Positions 1 to 12,802 of a stretch of 64,000 nucleotides of DNA are shown here, one piece after another. Origin of the DNA: Dictyostelium firmibasis (lineage: Eukaryota; Evosea; Eumycetozoa; Dictyosteliales; Dictyosteliaceae); the NCBI GenBank assembly GCA_036169595.1, contig CM069768.1:4086001-4150000 (forward strand). The letters run 5' to 3'. A program made the translations under genes and the position numbers. Each line of letters starts with the position of its first letter. Positions within the stretch are counted from its first letter, which is position 1. The notes beneath the pieces were generated by a model. That model searched no databases and was not told the DNA's origin. It saw only the letters and a program-made list of their open reading frames with translations.

Positions 1-184
1 ATCAAAACCTAGAATAAGGATAATTTCGAGATAGCCACTAATGTATTTTAATGAAGGAATGTTCAAACTCATAATATAGATAAATGAAGGTTTCCATATA
101 AATGACCCATCAAAATCATTTTCAAAAGTAATTAAATGGGATCCTAAAGTGATTGGGTTTGATGTATAAATTGATCTATTTTTT

Positions 185-226
<42 letters not shown>

Positions 227-772
227 TTAGTTTGTTAATTTGTTAATTGGTAAATTATAACAAAATACATACAATTGTTGTAAATTTGAAAACCAGGATA
301 ATTTAATTTGAATAGGAATGGTTTGGGTACGTGTTTTAATAGAAAGATATTTTATTGTTGGAGGAAGTTGAGATATGGTTATATTATCTCCAAGTATATC
401 AAGTCTTTCTGTTTTTTGGGGTAAAGAATTATAAAGAATGCTACTATTATATATAACAATGTTTAAAAAAAGACTAGTCATATTATTAAAACATAAAAAT
501 TGATCATTCAACACATATGACATATTAGATTGTCCAAGATTTAATGATGATATTGAACCTTGGTCACAACTGATATAAACTGTTGGTTGAGAAAATATTT
601 GAGTTTTACAAAATTCATATTCAGATGTTGTACTATTTATATTAACATTTGAAATTGTACCTAAATTAGTTAATAATGTTTCCATACAATCATATTCGTT
701 TTGATTTAAAGTTTGAGAATTTACACAAACAAAAATAATAATATAAAAAAATAAATATTTTAATAAAAACAT
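1..772 (-). CDS. ComC-like EGF/TIG surface glycoprotein, copy A (5' part only)
   Basis: This is the 5' part of a gene that runs off the left edge. Exon 1 is 772-273 and exon 2 starts at 175 and continues past base 1. The protein opens with a hydrophobic signal peptide (MFLLKYLFFYIIIFVCVNSQ) followed by TLNQNEYDCMETLLTNLG, which is nearly the same as the start of the three complete paralogues downstream. The phase-2 intron after the Asn-Leu-Gln-Gln-Leu segment sits where the paralogues have theirs, and exon 2 carries the matching Gly-Ser-His-Leu...Glu-Asn-Asp-x-Asp-Gly-Ser block. The TIG, EGF and transmembrane parts must lie outside the window. Many N-x-S/T sites suggest heavy glycosylation. 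The role is inferred from the family: cell-surface signalling or adhesion during development. Assignment to the family is firm; function is not. Confidence 0.85.
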
Positions 773-1008
773 CTTTTTTATTTGTGTCTATGTGTGATAT
801 GTGAAGGAAAAATAAAAATAAAAAAAAAAAAAAGATTTTTTTAATCAGTTTTTTGATATTTAGTGATCAAAAAAAAATCAAAATATTAGCACAGAAATTT
901 TGTTTTTTTTTTATAATTGACGAAATATCTCCATCAGCAAAAATATCTATTTTTTTTCTTTTTTTTTTATTTTTATTTTTAATATTTTTATTTTTTATTT
1001 TTATTTTT

Positions 1009-4000
1009 TTACATTTTTATTAACTTTAGTTTTCTTTTGAATGGCATTTCGACGAATCTTTTTTTATAAATTAAATAAACTATTGCTGTAATAACAGCCA
1101 CACCGACAACGGGTATAGTAATCGCTACAGGTAAAACCCAAGATTTACGTTTATCATCAGGACATTCATCCACGAATTCTGGACTGACCAATACAGAGAA
1201 ATCAGGATCTATTAAACATTTCTTTGTGCAGTGCGGTAAATTCATACCCACTGTAATGGAATCATTTGATTTAGATACTAAAACAGTTTGCATAAATGTT
1301 GATTTACCATCACTTTCGATTCTATCAATAAATCTACCATTTAATACTTTTGCATCTTTTTTTATCGCTATATAATTTAATGAGTTATCTTGATTGGATT
1401 TATTATCGATTTCAATTTGATCATTATTACAATCGTTAATATCATTAGTTTGAATATTATTTACACTTGATTTCATTTGTAATTGTAATGTATTTAAATT
1501 ACTTGAATATTGATAGTTTTCAATTGATACTGTCATTTTAACTGATCCACTTGTTAATTTAAAAATAACATCTGCAAATGATACTTCTCTATCTTTATTA
1601 ATTTCTTCAATTGTATATGTAATATTACATTGATCATTTTGAATCGATTGAATGAATGTGTATATCGTTTTACTGTTATTTGAATAAATTGTCCATTTAT
1701 TTAATAATGTATATTCTTTGATTGATTTACCACTAAAATCGAGCTCTACTAATTTTGTTATTAAAATTTGATAGTTTGTTTGTTGATTTGTAATGTTTGT
1801 GTTACCTGTATTATTATCAATTGTTGAATTTGAACCTGGTAATCCACCATTATCTCCACCGCTTGGATTTGAATATAAACTACAGTCATAACCACTCCAT
1901 CTTCCTAGACAATTACAATATCCAGTTGTTGTATTACAAATACCATTTGATGTTGATGTACAATCATTTGGACATGTTTTATCAGTTGAATAATATTGAT
2001 AGATATCTTTTGCTGTTACATTGATTGAGTTTTGAATTACACTAACTGATTGTAATCCTGTACCTGCTGGTGCATTACATTTAATTTTAGTTTGCATTTC
2101 GAATTCAGAAGTATTGTAAATTGGTTTACATTCTTTATTACCAATAAAAACTTGTAAATTTGAATGAATATTACCGAACCAACCATAAATTGAAGCATTA
2201 CCACCTTTTGTATTACTTGGTAAAACTGCTGATATGGTATGTAATGGAATTGAGCAATCAATACCATCCCAACCATATGGATTGGTAGGACATAAACAAA
2301 TACCTGTTTGATTATTACATTTACCTATATTGTTATTACAGTCATTTAAACATTCTACAAATTGTAATGAACAATCATCACCTTGATGATTTTGATCACA
2401 TTTACATTTACCTGTTGTATTTACACATACGCCATTACCATGACAATTGGTTGGATTACATTCAATATATGGTAAACTGCAATCGATACCTTGATGATTT
2501 GAATCGCATTTACATTCACCAACATCGGATAAACAATAGCCGCCACCATTACAATCATTGTATTGAGTACAATTTAAAATTTGATTTACTACACCTGGAT
2601 TTAATGTGAATTGAGTTGTTAAATTACCAACAGTTATAAATGATAATATATCTTGTAATGATTGATCTATAGAAATCGGAAGAGTACAATTGATTTGATA
2701 AAACGTTGTATTTGTAACTAAACAATTATCATTACCAATTGTAATATTCACAATTGATTTATTATATGTAAAAAATGAACCATCAAAAACCAAATTTATT
2801 GAATTTACTTGCCAATTTATTTTATTTGCTTTTGGTTTAGTATTTCCTGTTGATAAAGCAAATATATAATTTGGATCGGAGTAATTATATGTCAAGTAAA
2901 TAACCTCAGGAAGTGTTATATAGGAGGTAGCTCTTATAAGTTTGTTAGGAATTAAAACTTCAACAGAATATAGATTTTGGTCTAATACATTTCGAGAAGC
3001 AACCCAAAAACCACCTAAATTTAAGCCAAATATAAAGAAATAAGTCAGTGTTCTATTTGAAATATTCACTTGATTTTCAAACATAAAATTTGGGCTAATT
3101 ATTGCTAAATTTTTAATAATTATTTATTAATATATTAAAAAAGTGAATATTAAATTGAAAAAATATTAGATATTAAAAAAACTTACAAGGTGATGATGGT
3201 TGATGTATATTCGAAAAACTATTTCCTACGAATCTAGATTCCAAACTGAGAGACAAACCAAAGAAACAGGTAAAACATGATGGTATTGAACCATTCATTT
3301 TATTATTAGTGATACTTATATCCAATTCACAAAATGAATCATCGATAGTTCCTGTTATTTGATTTTCACTTAAATCAAGTATAACCAATTTCTTATAGAC
3401 TGTTCTGTTAAAAAAGGATGGAAATGAACCTGCCATCGTATTATTTCTTAGTAGTAATGATTTAACATTTGTAAATGGTGATAAATCTATTGTTCTTATG
3501 AATCCATCTTGAAATACTACAGTATCAAATATTTCATTTGTTGGCAAAATAATTGGAAACAAACCACCAAAAGAAAAATTTCTAGTTACTTTTGAGAAAG
3601 AAATGTGTTGGATAGATTTACTAATTGATGATAAATCAACTAAACTATTTACACTATAAAATCCATTGGAATCAAACCAACTTTTTTTTTTTTTTCAAAA
3701 ATTAATGATTTGGGCGAAAAAAATAAAAATAAAAATGTATCTCTTGTACTTACATAGTAGTTAAATTTTCAGCTCTGAGTTGTGATAATGCTAAAGATGG
3801 GAAATTGACCACTCCTGAAGTCTTAATTACTAATGAATAGACTCTTTCAAAAGTCGTAATATTATCCCATGACGATTCATCAAAACCAGGAAGTAGAGTC
3901 ATTTTTAAAAATTTAGTTTCAATATATTTAAAAGATGGTATTTTCAAAGAAATAATTTCAATATTAGAGGCTTTCCACATAAATGAACCATCTAAATCAT

Positions 4001-4640
4001 TATCAATATAAACTAAATGTGATCCTATATTTACAACAGATGATGCAGATATAAAACTAAATACTATTATTAATTTTTTTGAATTTTTTATAAATTAATT
4101 TTGTTAAATATATTACTATACATACAGTTGATCTAAATTTGTAAAATATGATAATTTAATTTGTGTTGGGATCATTTGCTTAACTAAATTTGCAGTAAAG
4201 CTTGAAATGCTTGGTTCTAATTTTGAAAATTCTAAATTGTCTCCTTCTAACTTGAAAAAATTTGTTTTAAGAGGTATGGACCAATATAAAATACTATTAT
4301 TATAAACGGAACCATTTAATGAAAGATATGTTAAATTTTCAAAACATAAAAATTCATCACCTATAATAAATGATTTATTTGATTGTCCAAGTGTTAATGA
4401 TGAAATGAAATTTTGGTCACAATAAACTTGAACCTCTGGAGGAAAGTAATCATATGTTTGACAAAATTCATATGTATTTGTAGAGTTTTTAAAAACTTTT
4501 GAGATTGTTCCTAAATTTGTTAGTAATGTTTCCATGCAGCCATATTCTTTTTGATTTAATGTTTGTGAATTTATATAAATAAAAAAAATTATAAATAAAA
4601 ACCAAATTGAAATAAAAAAATTATTACTAAATGTTAACAT
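1009..4640 (-). CDS. ComC-like EGF/TIG transmembrane glycoprotein, copy B
   Basis: Four exons (4640-4126, 4056-3754, 3680-3187, 3104-1009) give a predicted 1135-residue protein; all junction phases match the paralogues. Order: signal peptide; divergent N-terminal half with leucine-rich-repeat-like segments and the C-F-T-C-F-F motif near residue 410; TIG/immunoglobulin-like regions around 450-610; three EGF-like units around 615-725; a second TIG around 727-810; another EGF at about 815-847; a beta-rich region of the type found before the membrane in ComC proteins (about 880-1075); one membrane helix near 1090-1114; a short Lys-rich tail. It should be a type I plasma-membrane protein. Relative to the other two copies it has one additional EGF unit and a four-residue insertion (MQTK) in TIG 2. 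It is followed 236 bp later by copy A on the same strand. Ligand unknown. Confidence 0.9.
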
Positions 4641-4930
4641 TATTATTTATCAAACCTATTGTTTATTTTGTTGAAAGTTTATAAAAAAAAAATAGAAAAA
4701 AATAAAAAGAACATTCTTTTAAAAAAACATATCCAGATATTTTTTTTTAACAATTTGTATTTTGTTTTAAAAAAAAAATCTTTTATTGATTTGCTTTTTT
4801 TTTTTTTTTTTTATTTATTTTTTTTTTTTTGTTTATTTTTTGAGAAAAAAAAAAATTCGATAAAACAAAAAGCTTTTCTCCCGACCTACTATATTATTTT
4901 ATTATTAAAGAAATAAAAGTTATTGATAAA
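4641..4930. other. upstream region of copy B
   Basis: AT-rich sequence with long A and T runs that should contain the promoter of the ComC-like gene on the minus strand. No coding sequence is supported; the apparent 85-residue ORF here is Lys/Phe-rich homopolymer. Confidence 0.5.
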
Positions 4931-4939
4931 TTTTTTTAA

Positions 4940-5250
4940 AATAAATTCATTACAAAACTGAATATTTTGGGTTTAGAAAGTTATATATGTGGTGAAAACA
5001 GATATCATCGTCAACGTGAAGGACGATAAGGCATATTTACCTCCCTTTACATCCCGCTCATGATGAATCTGTGAACACCGACCCCCCAATGGAATTATAA
5101 ATTCCACCCTAAAATATATATAATTATTATTATAAATATTATTATTACTTTTATAATATTTAAATTAAATAATTACCTTTAATAATAATTCATAACACTT
5201 GTTTACTTTGAATAAATAAAATTTTGTGAAAATTTTTTTTTTTTAAATCA
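4940..5250 (+). repeat. unidentified interspersed repeat R1, copy 1
   Basis: About 300 bp that recurs in inverted orientation near 7.5-8.1 kb and, for its 3' part, near 62.1-62.45 kb. It contains the end of a reading frame reading VKTDIIVNVKDDKAYLPPF, a stop, a conserved block ending in TGGAATTATAAATTCCACC, a short ATT run, and then a conserved AT-rich tail with TTTACTTTGAATAAATAAAATTTTGTG, which looks like a polyadenylation region. Family not recognised. It looks like the 3' end of a mobile or duplicated transcription unit and appears broken. Confidence 0.7.
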
Positions 5251-5260
5251 AAAAAAAAAT

Positions 5261-6535
<1,275 letters not shown>

Positions 6536-7138
6536 TTGTTGTTTTTCTGCTCCTCTCACTTCTCACGTCCCCTCTCAAAGATCTATTCTTTTATAATAAC
6601 TTTTATTAATTCTTTTGGGTACCACCTTTTCTGGATAAAAAAAACCAAGTTCTTCTTTACATCCTTCAACACATTTGGTGCAGTCTTTGTATTTATCAAC
6701 AAATCGTGTATCTCTGTAGTTTTTTTTTCATTTGTAAATTCGTAAAGTAATGGGTTATTATCACTATCGTAGCCAAATTCAACTAATGAATTATCTATTA
6801 TTTCGAATGGGTCTGGCTGACTTATTATTTCATCAAGACAACAAATAGGAAAAGAAATTATAGAATCTCATTTTAAAGAATTTTTAAAATATGGATGTTT
6901 AAATCCAAATAATGAAAAGCTAACTAAAAACACATGTCAATTGAATCCAGAACAATTAGACACTTTAAGAGAAATTATTCCATATGACCCAAAAGTGCTA
7001 AAATATATTGACAGTACCTCCTCCAAAAACCACGGTTCTCAACTCTTTAAAAATATAGCGGTGCCTTATTTGTATTGTAAAAAGGTCTTGACTGAAGAAA
7101 ATAGAAAAACAAATCCATTGATGAAGGATCGTCTCTGA
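6536..7138. pseudogene. unidentified coding remnants (both strands)
   Basis: Two coding-like pieces abut near 6815. On the minus strand, about 6815-6575 reads as a conserved-looking segment containing SLVEFGYDSDNNPLLYEF. On the plus strand, about 6828-7138 reads in one frame through QQIGKEIIESHFKEF, LNPEQLDTLREIIPYDPKVL and a stop after NPLMKDRL. Their composition is protein-like, unlike the low-complexity surroundings, but neither has a plausible start or flanking exons. The opposite orientations suggest a rearranged duplicate of a host or element gene. Product not recognised. Confidence 0.4.
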
Positions 7139-7500
7139 TTTCTTTGATTTTTAATATTTTATCTTGGTCAGGATTGTAAATTAAATTTAAAAAAAAATTT
7201 CGCTAAAAAGAAATAATAAATAATTTGAAAACTATGTTACAATCAAAATGATTTTGCATATTGGTTACACATCAAATAAATAAAAAAATAGAAAATAAAT
7301 AAAATAAAATAAAAAATAAAATAAAAAAAAAAATTAAATTATAATAAAATCAGTAAATCCTTTTTTTTTATTAATTATTTTTAAATAACAATTTTTTTTA
7401 TATTTTTTTTTAATGCATCCAATTGGTTATTTTATTAATTAAAATGTTTGTTTTTTGCTTTTTTTTTTTTTTTTTGGTGTGATTTTTTTTAATTTTTTTT
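7139..7500. other. AT-rich spacer
   Basis: Homopolymer-rich sequence without a supportable gene, lying between the coding remnants and the inverted R1 copy. Confidence 0.5.
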
Positions 7501-7509
7501 TCAAAATTT

Positions 7510-8118
7510 TTTTTTTTTTTCACAAAATTTTATTTATTCAAAGTAAACAAGTGTTATGAATTATTATTTTTAAAGGCAATTATTTAATTTAAATATTAAA
7601 AAAACAATAATAATAATAATAATTATAAATATATTAATTATATAAAATAAAAAAATTTATAATTATTTTATCACAGACTTTATTACCATGTATGTATTTA
7701 TATATAAAATAAACCTCAATCTTTTTTAAAAAAAACAAAGTAAAATTGTGTGTAGCATCTGATTGTGTGTTGGATTCAGAATATATAATCTTAAATGAGG
7801 ATGAAGTGGGGGTATTATTCCGAAGATCTGTAGATAGTGGTGCTATCATGGATCATTAGGGGTGGAATTTATAATTCCATTGGAGGGTCGGTGTTCACAG
7901 ATTCATCATGAGTGGGATGTAAAGGGAGGTAAATAAGCCTTATCGTCCTTCACGTTGACGATGATATCTGTTTTCACCAGAGCATTGGTTGTGATACATT
8001 TAGTTATTGTAATATTATAACTATCTAAAACCCAAATATTCAGTTTTGTGCTGAATTTTGGGGTATTAATTCCTCGTCCACCTAGGTGGATTGACGTATT
8101 CCCATAACTTTTTACCAC
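7510..8118 (-). repeat. unidentified interspersed repeat R1, copy 2 (inverted)
   Basis: Minus-strand copy of the repeat at 4.94-5.25 kb and longer at its 5' side. It contains a 70-residue open frame (8118-7906) that starts MVKSYGNTSIHLGGRG and ends KDDKAYLPPFTSHS. About 230 bp absent from copy 1 follow, then the common AT-rich tail with the AATAAA-type end at about 7520-7620. Part of the extra stretch (GATAAAAT...TATAATTAATATATTTATAATTATT) is also in copy 3 at about 62.10-62.15 kb. Copies 1 and 2 together form a large inverted repeat around 5.25-7.5 kb. The family is not recognised and the copy appears broken. Confidence 0.7.
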
Positions 8119-8470
<352 letters not shown>

Positions 8471-8489
8471 CAATAATAATAATAAAAAC

Positions 8490-9310
8490 AGAGAACAAAT
8501 TATCTTCAAAAAAGCACAATGTGATGATTGGTCCACCATGTTTAGATATTGATCCATGGGATGTTATATTAGATACCATCAGAGGTAAATTTTAATATAC
8601 TTTCTGTTATATTTACTTTGCAATCAACTTTGAAAAATTCTTCTATTTTTTTGGTCAATAATTCATTATTTTCTTCAATTGGTTGCAACAACAGACGGAT
8701 GTAAAATCTAACTACTCCCATAATCATGGTAATAAAGAAACCTCAAATAAGATGGTAGATCGTGTTGCATCAAGTATGGTCAATTATATGAAATTTGAGA
8801 GAATTATTAAAAACAAAAGTAAGTTATTATTATTATTATTATTATTTTTAAATCATCTAATACATAAAAAAAATTTTAAACGTAATCGATCATATTCACA
8901 CCACTAACCATTTAATATTATAATTCAGGTTAGATCTGTTTTTAATAAATTGGATTTCATGATTCGTTTGTTGTGTAGTGATGATCCAATTACAGTGCCA
9001 CAATGGAGATACATGGGAGATTAAGTATTGAAGTATTTAATATTCAGTAAGTTATGTTTATTATATTTATCACCATTAGCCTAATAATATTATTAACAAA
9101 TTATAAACTTATTTTATATAATAGAGATAATTAATTTACAACATACATACACAATTTTATAATTCATGCAGGTGATTTTAGAGCCAAGTTGGAAACTTGG
9201 AAAGATTCTCAACATTTGGTGTTCAATCATCTCAATCATCTCAATCATCTCAATCGCGATCGTCATCATCACAGTCTTTTGATTTTAAACAAACCAATCC
9301 TCAATGCTAA
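8490..9310 (+). pseudogene. remnant of an intron-containing host-type gene, unidentified
   Basis: Short plus-strand coding-like blocks are separated by AT-rich stretches with usable splice signals. One block contains GPPCLDIDPWDVILDTIR (about 8530-8584). A second contains NKMVDRVASSMVNYMKFER (about 8695-8817), ending at a GTAAGT donor. A third, after TTCAG at about 8929, contains SVFNKLDFMIRLLCSDDP. A last one near 9210-9306 encodes a Ser/Gln repeat ending in QTNPQC and a stop. There is no convincing start codon, and frames do not join cleanly, so this reads as a decayed or 5'-truncated duplicate. Product unknown. Confidence 0.4.
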
Positions 9311-9313
9311 AAA

Positions 9314-10010
9314 TTGAAAAGAACAAAGAGGTTAGAAACCTCATCAAAAATGAAAAGAAAAGAAATCACACCTCTCTTAGTTTTACACAAGTATTTGGAG
9401 GATCCTTTCGCTCATTATGTGACATCCAATTTCCAACACATAAACCAAAATAAAAACTTAACCAAAAGGTATCTACATGTTGGATTGAACACAACACCTT
9501 ACCATCCACAAACAGATGGATTAGTAGAAAGATTCAATAAAACAATAATTCAAATGATTAAATGTTTCACACAAGATTATCATTTATGGTGTGATCAATA
9601 TTTAGAATTATGTTTATTCGCATACAGGATTTCAATTCAGGCTTCAACAAAATTCTCACCTTTCAAATTACTCTATGGTCGAGAACCAGTCATTCCAATG
9701 GATATTATATTAAAGAATGACAATATACCAGAGAAATTCAGCAAATATGATAATTTCGCAAAAAGAGTAAAATCAATTATAAATAGAACATTAGCTTTGG
9801 CAAATAACAACATAAAAGCAGCCCAACTTGGGCAAGAGAATTATTATAATACGTTAAAACCAATTAAAATAATAAAACAAGGTGATCAAATATTATTAAA
9901 AAATAATAAACCAGCCGAAGAAGCTCTAAGCAATAATTTTTTACCAACTTGGATAGGATATTATCTGATCAAACAATTAAAATTCAGATACCAATAAATT
10001 CAAGAATGTC
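9314..10010 (+). mobile_element. Ty3/gypsy-type integrase fragment (fossil)
   Basis: An open stretch of about 220 codons shows the integrase core of a Ty3/gypsy-class LTR retroelement, with the hallmark segment YHPQTDGLVERFNKT and the downstream FAYR...SPF.LLYGREP block. Only the 3' part of the pol region is present; no LTR or reverse transcriptase adjoins it. The family resembles the dictyostelid DGLT/Skipper group. It is a broken, partial copy. Confidence 0.8.
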
Positions 10011-10049
10011 AACATTACAATCAACTAAGAATTGTAAGATATATAAACA

Positions 10050-10800
10050 AAGAATGGAAAAAATAAATATAGGTCAAAACATTACCTATTCCAACCAAAT
10101 GGGTAGAAGCTGTAGCAACATCAGATTGTACCGCTGAAACAACCGTAATCCACTATTTCAATTTAATAATGTCTGGTCATGGTTGTCCAAAAAGATTATT
10201 ATCAGATTGTGGAACATCTTTCTTTGAACAAAGTAATAGAAAATTTAAACGATTTATTCACAGTAAAAAAGGTTAACACTCAAACTGATGGTTTAGTCGA
10301 AAGATTTAATAAGACAATAGTGATCATGTTAAAGTCATTCACAAGGATTCCATACAATGTGGGATTTATATTTAGACGCTTGTCTATTCGCTTACAGAAT
10401 ATCAGTACATGCAACAACAGGTTTCAGCCCATTCGTAATGTTGTATGGAAGAAAACGATTTAGGTTCATTGAATCAATTCAATAAAAGAATTCCAGTAAG
10501 TGATGGTTATGTTGATAGATTAAAAGAAATAATTAAGAAAACGTTAGAAATCGCAAAAGTGAATATTGAAGAATCACAACAAAAACAAAAGATGTATTAC
10601 GACGGATTAAAAACTAGAAAACATTCAATCAGTCCAGGAATCACATTCTTTTAAAGAATCAAGTGGTGAAGATGAGATAAAGAAATTTAGACCATCTTGG
10701 TTTGGTCCATTCAAAGTGATAAGAGTTCTATCACCTCAAACTATTGAAATACAAGTTCCGTTAGGTTCAAACATGTCAACTACTCAAAAAATATATGAAG
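10050..10800 (+). mobile_element. second Ty3/gypsy integrase fragment (fossil, more decayed)
   Basis: A second copy of the same kind of region, with the QTDGLVERFNKT signature and a C-terminal part resembling that of the preceding fragment but clearly diverged from it. It is broken in several places. Its greater decay suggests an older insertion than the one before it. Confidence 0.75.
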
Positions 10801-11395
10801 TTAGCAATAGTAGTAAAATCACCGGTATCCAAAAAACAATACCAGATAAAAATAGAAAATGAAACTAATGATCATAAGCTTAGAAATGTCATTGAAATTA
10901 GAAAAACATTAAATATTCAAGAAATACCAATCAACATATTATTTTTTAAAACAAATAAAGATATTCAACAAATTTTCATTTCAATTAAAGAAATAATGAC
11001 TAAATGTGGCGATCCAAGAAAGGCTATAATCAAAAAGTCTTAATTCCTATATCCAAAAAATAAACTTCCTTCAAGACAAACTATATAAAACAAACGATGT
11101 AGAAATTGAAAAAGAAATAAAAAACAAAAATCTACGTATACCAAAAAGAAAATAATGAATAGAGTATTTCATATCACAATTCAAAAAGAACGGCCCCAAT
11201 TACGCCAATTGGAATATATACAAAAAATGGTTAAAAATGAAAAAAAAATAAAAAAACCTGGAGATAAGTTTGAAAGCACTCCAATGACATTCTGGTACGA
11301 CAAAGCAAGAGATGCATTTAGATCTTCAAAAATTACATACAATTCAATCAAGGAGCAAGAAAAAATGATAATGTGATTGATAATGGTAGCTAATT
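10795..11395 (+). mobile_element. coding remnants, possibly TRE-type ORF1/ORF2
   Basis: Two Lys/Ile-rich plus-strand frames, at 10795-11043 (containing LNIQEIPINILFF) and 11155-11376 (containing TPMTFWYDKARDAFRSS), lie inside the retroelement patch. They lack introns and regulatory context, and their less extreme A+T content matches the other element fragments here. They may derive from a TRE non-LTR retrotransposon, but no diagnostic domain is visible, so this is only an inference from context. Confidence 0.3.
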
Positions 11396-12175
11396 AATAG
11401 ACGATGTTTTATCAGAGAGTGATAAAATTGATATTGAAAATCCCATTAAAACTATTCATAATAATTATAAAGATATATTAGTAGAAGAGATTGAGGATGA
11501 TTTCCGTCCAATTGACCGACCTTCGATATGTAAATCAAGGTCAAAGAGGGTAGCGAACCAGTGAAAAGAAACTATGGAAGGAGGTCGGAGGATGAATTTA
11601 AAAAGCTGAAAGAAGAGGTAGAAAAGTGTTTATTCCATTTATTTACTAAAGTTTTAACTGATTCCTTGTGAACATCATCTGAAATGTTACCGGAACTGGA
11701 CGAACTAGATATTACTTCCTTAGTCGGATTTATAACTTCAACAATTGAATTCAAATGATGATTATCTAGATTGAATACTGAATCCAATTCAGTAGAATTC
11801 ATTGGATAATCAAATTGAAGTTCATTGAATACCTTAACTTCGGAAATTGTGTTTGTTGATTCTTTAACGATGATTGGAAGACCATGGAATGGAAGAAGTT
11901 TTGTAAATGATCCATTAATGGATAAAGTATTGGTTTGAAGGTTAATACAAGAGTTAGCTTCTAATAATAAGTCAATACCAATGACACATTTAAGTTTAAT
12001 TTCATCAGATACCAAGACGTTATTGATGACCAAAGCTCTACTATTTCTGGAGACGGCCAAGCTTAACGAAGTTTTCCCGATCACTTTGATTGATGTGTTG
12101 TTGGCAGCACCAAGACTTTTTTCAATTTTTGTAATATTGCAATTTAATTTCTCTGCCAACTCTTTATGAATTACG
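11395..12175. mobile_element. Ty3/gypsy protease-region fragments in opposite orientations (fossil)
   Basis: Plus-strand sequence up to about 11563 reads like the linker before reverse transcriptase (ILVEEIEDDFRPIDRPS). From about 12159 down to 11572 the minus strand carries a 195-codon frame with a retropepsin-like C-terminal half (KCVIGIDLLLEANSC). The two pieces therefore meet head-on near 11570, implying an inversion or nested insertion. Both are partial remains of a gag-pol type LTR element. Confidence 0.6.
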
Positions 12176-12630
12176 GTGGTTTATAGTGAAGTTATCGAGA
12201 TACTCTCTCCACAGGTTGTCAGAATTGAATTACCGTTAAATTCAAAAGCTTCACCATTACAAAATGTAGATAATTGTAAAGTCTATATTCATAGATTAGC
12301 CAAATTAATTCTCAATGTTCCACCCATCATTCAAAAAAGAGTTCCAATTTTACCAACGCCTTCTCCGGTAGTTAATCCTCAACCTTCGTCTAGAGAAGCC
12401 AGAACTGATAACAACATTCCAAATAATTATGTCCCTCGAACTCCAGTCCAAAATGCTAGTAGAATTCAAGAAACAACCCAAGATAGACAATTACCAAATT
12501 ATGTCCAAGGTCCGGCAGTTGCCACTTTACCGGTTGTGCTTCCAAGAAGAAACCCAGTATAAAATTTAAAGGGGTGGATGTGATAGAACTAGTAACGAAT
12601 ATAAACAAGCATCATTACACCAATTTCATT
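12176..12630 (+). mobile_element. 3' end of a Ty3/gypsy element with LTR start (fossil)
   Basis: Frame 12176-12562 looks like the end of a pol polyprotein, with a Pro/Val-rich tail. It is followed by a purine-rich tract (AAATTTAAAGGGGTGGA) and then TGTGATAGAAC, the expected layout of a polypurine tract and the start of a 3' LTR. The LTR-like sequence ends within a few bases of the tRNA-Lys gene. Dictyostelid DGLT-type elements are known to insert just upstream of tRNA genes, which fits. Partial and broken. Confidence 0.6.
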
Positions 12631-12633
12631 AAA

Positions 12634-12706
12634 GCCCGGCTAGCTCAGTCGGTAGAGCGCCAGACTCTTAATCTGGTGGTCGGGGGTTCGAGCCCCCCGT
12701 TGGGCG
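12634..12706 (+). tRNA. tRNA-Lys (anticodon CUU)
   Basis: A 73 bp cloverleaf without intron. The acceptor GCCCGGC pairs with GTTGGGC (two G-U pairs), the anticodon stem CCAGA/TCTGG encloses CTCTTAA, and the T arm contains the intact B box GGGTTCGAGCC. Discriminator base G is followed by a T run that can terminate RNA polymerase III. LTR-element remains lie directly upstream and a TRE element downstream, the usual target sides for these element classes. Confidence 0.96.
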
Positions 12707-12732
12707 AATTTTTGAAAAAGTAAAATAATACG

Positions 12733-12757
12733 AACTTCCGAAACTTCCGAAACTTCC
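12733..12757. repeat. short tandem repeat (aaacttccg)n
   Basis: Nearly three head-to-tail copies of a 9 bp unit just downstream of the tRNA-Lys terminator. Its relation to the adjacent TRE insertion is unclear. Confidence 0.8.
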
Positions 12758-12802
12758 AAAACAGGTAAAAAATTATAACTGTGCCCTCCAAATACTACCA
12801 GA

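Noticed and set aside
1797-2609. His/Tyr-rich antisense ORFs opposite the EGF region of copy B (and the same opposite copies C and D)
   Set aside because: They recur only because the sense sequence is conserved; composition (Tyr, Leu, His repeats) is that of a shadow frame.
7740-7860. Plus-strand VDSGAIMDH resembling a retropepsin active site inside R1 copy 2
   Set aside because: Lies on the strand opposite to the repeat's coding end and has no further protease sequence; a chance match is more likely.
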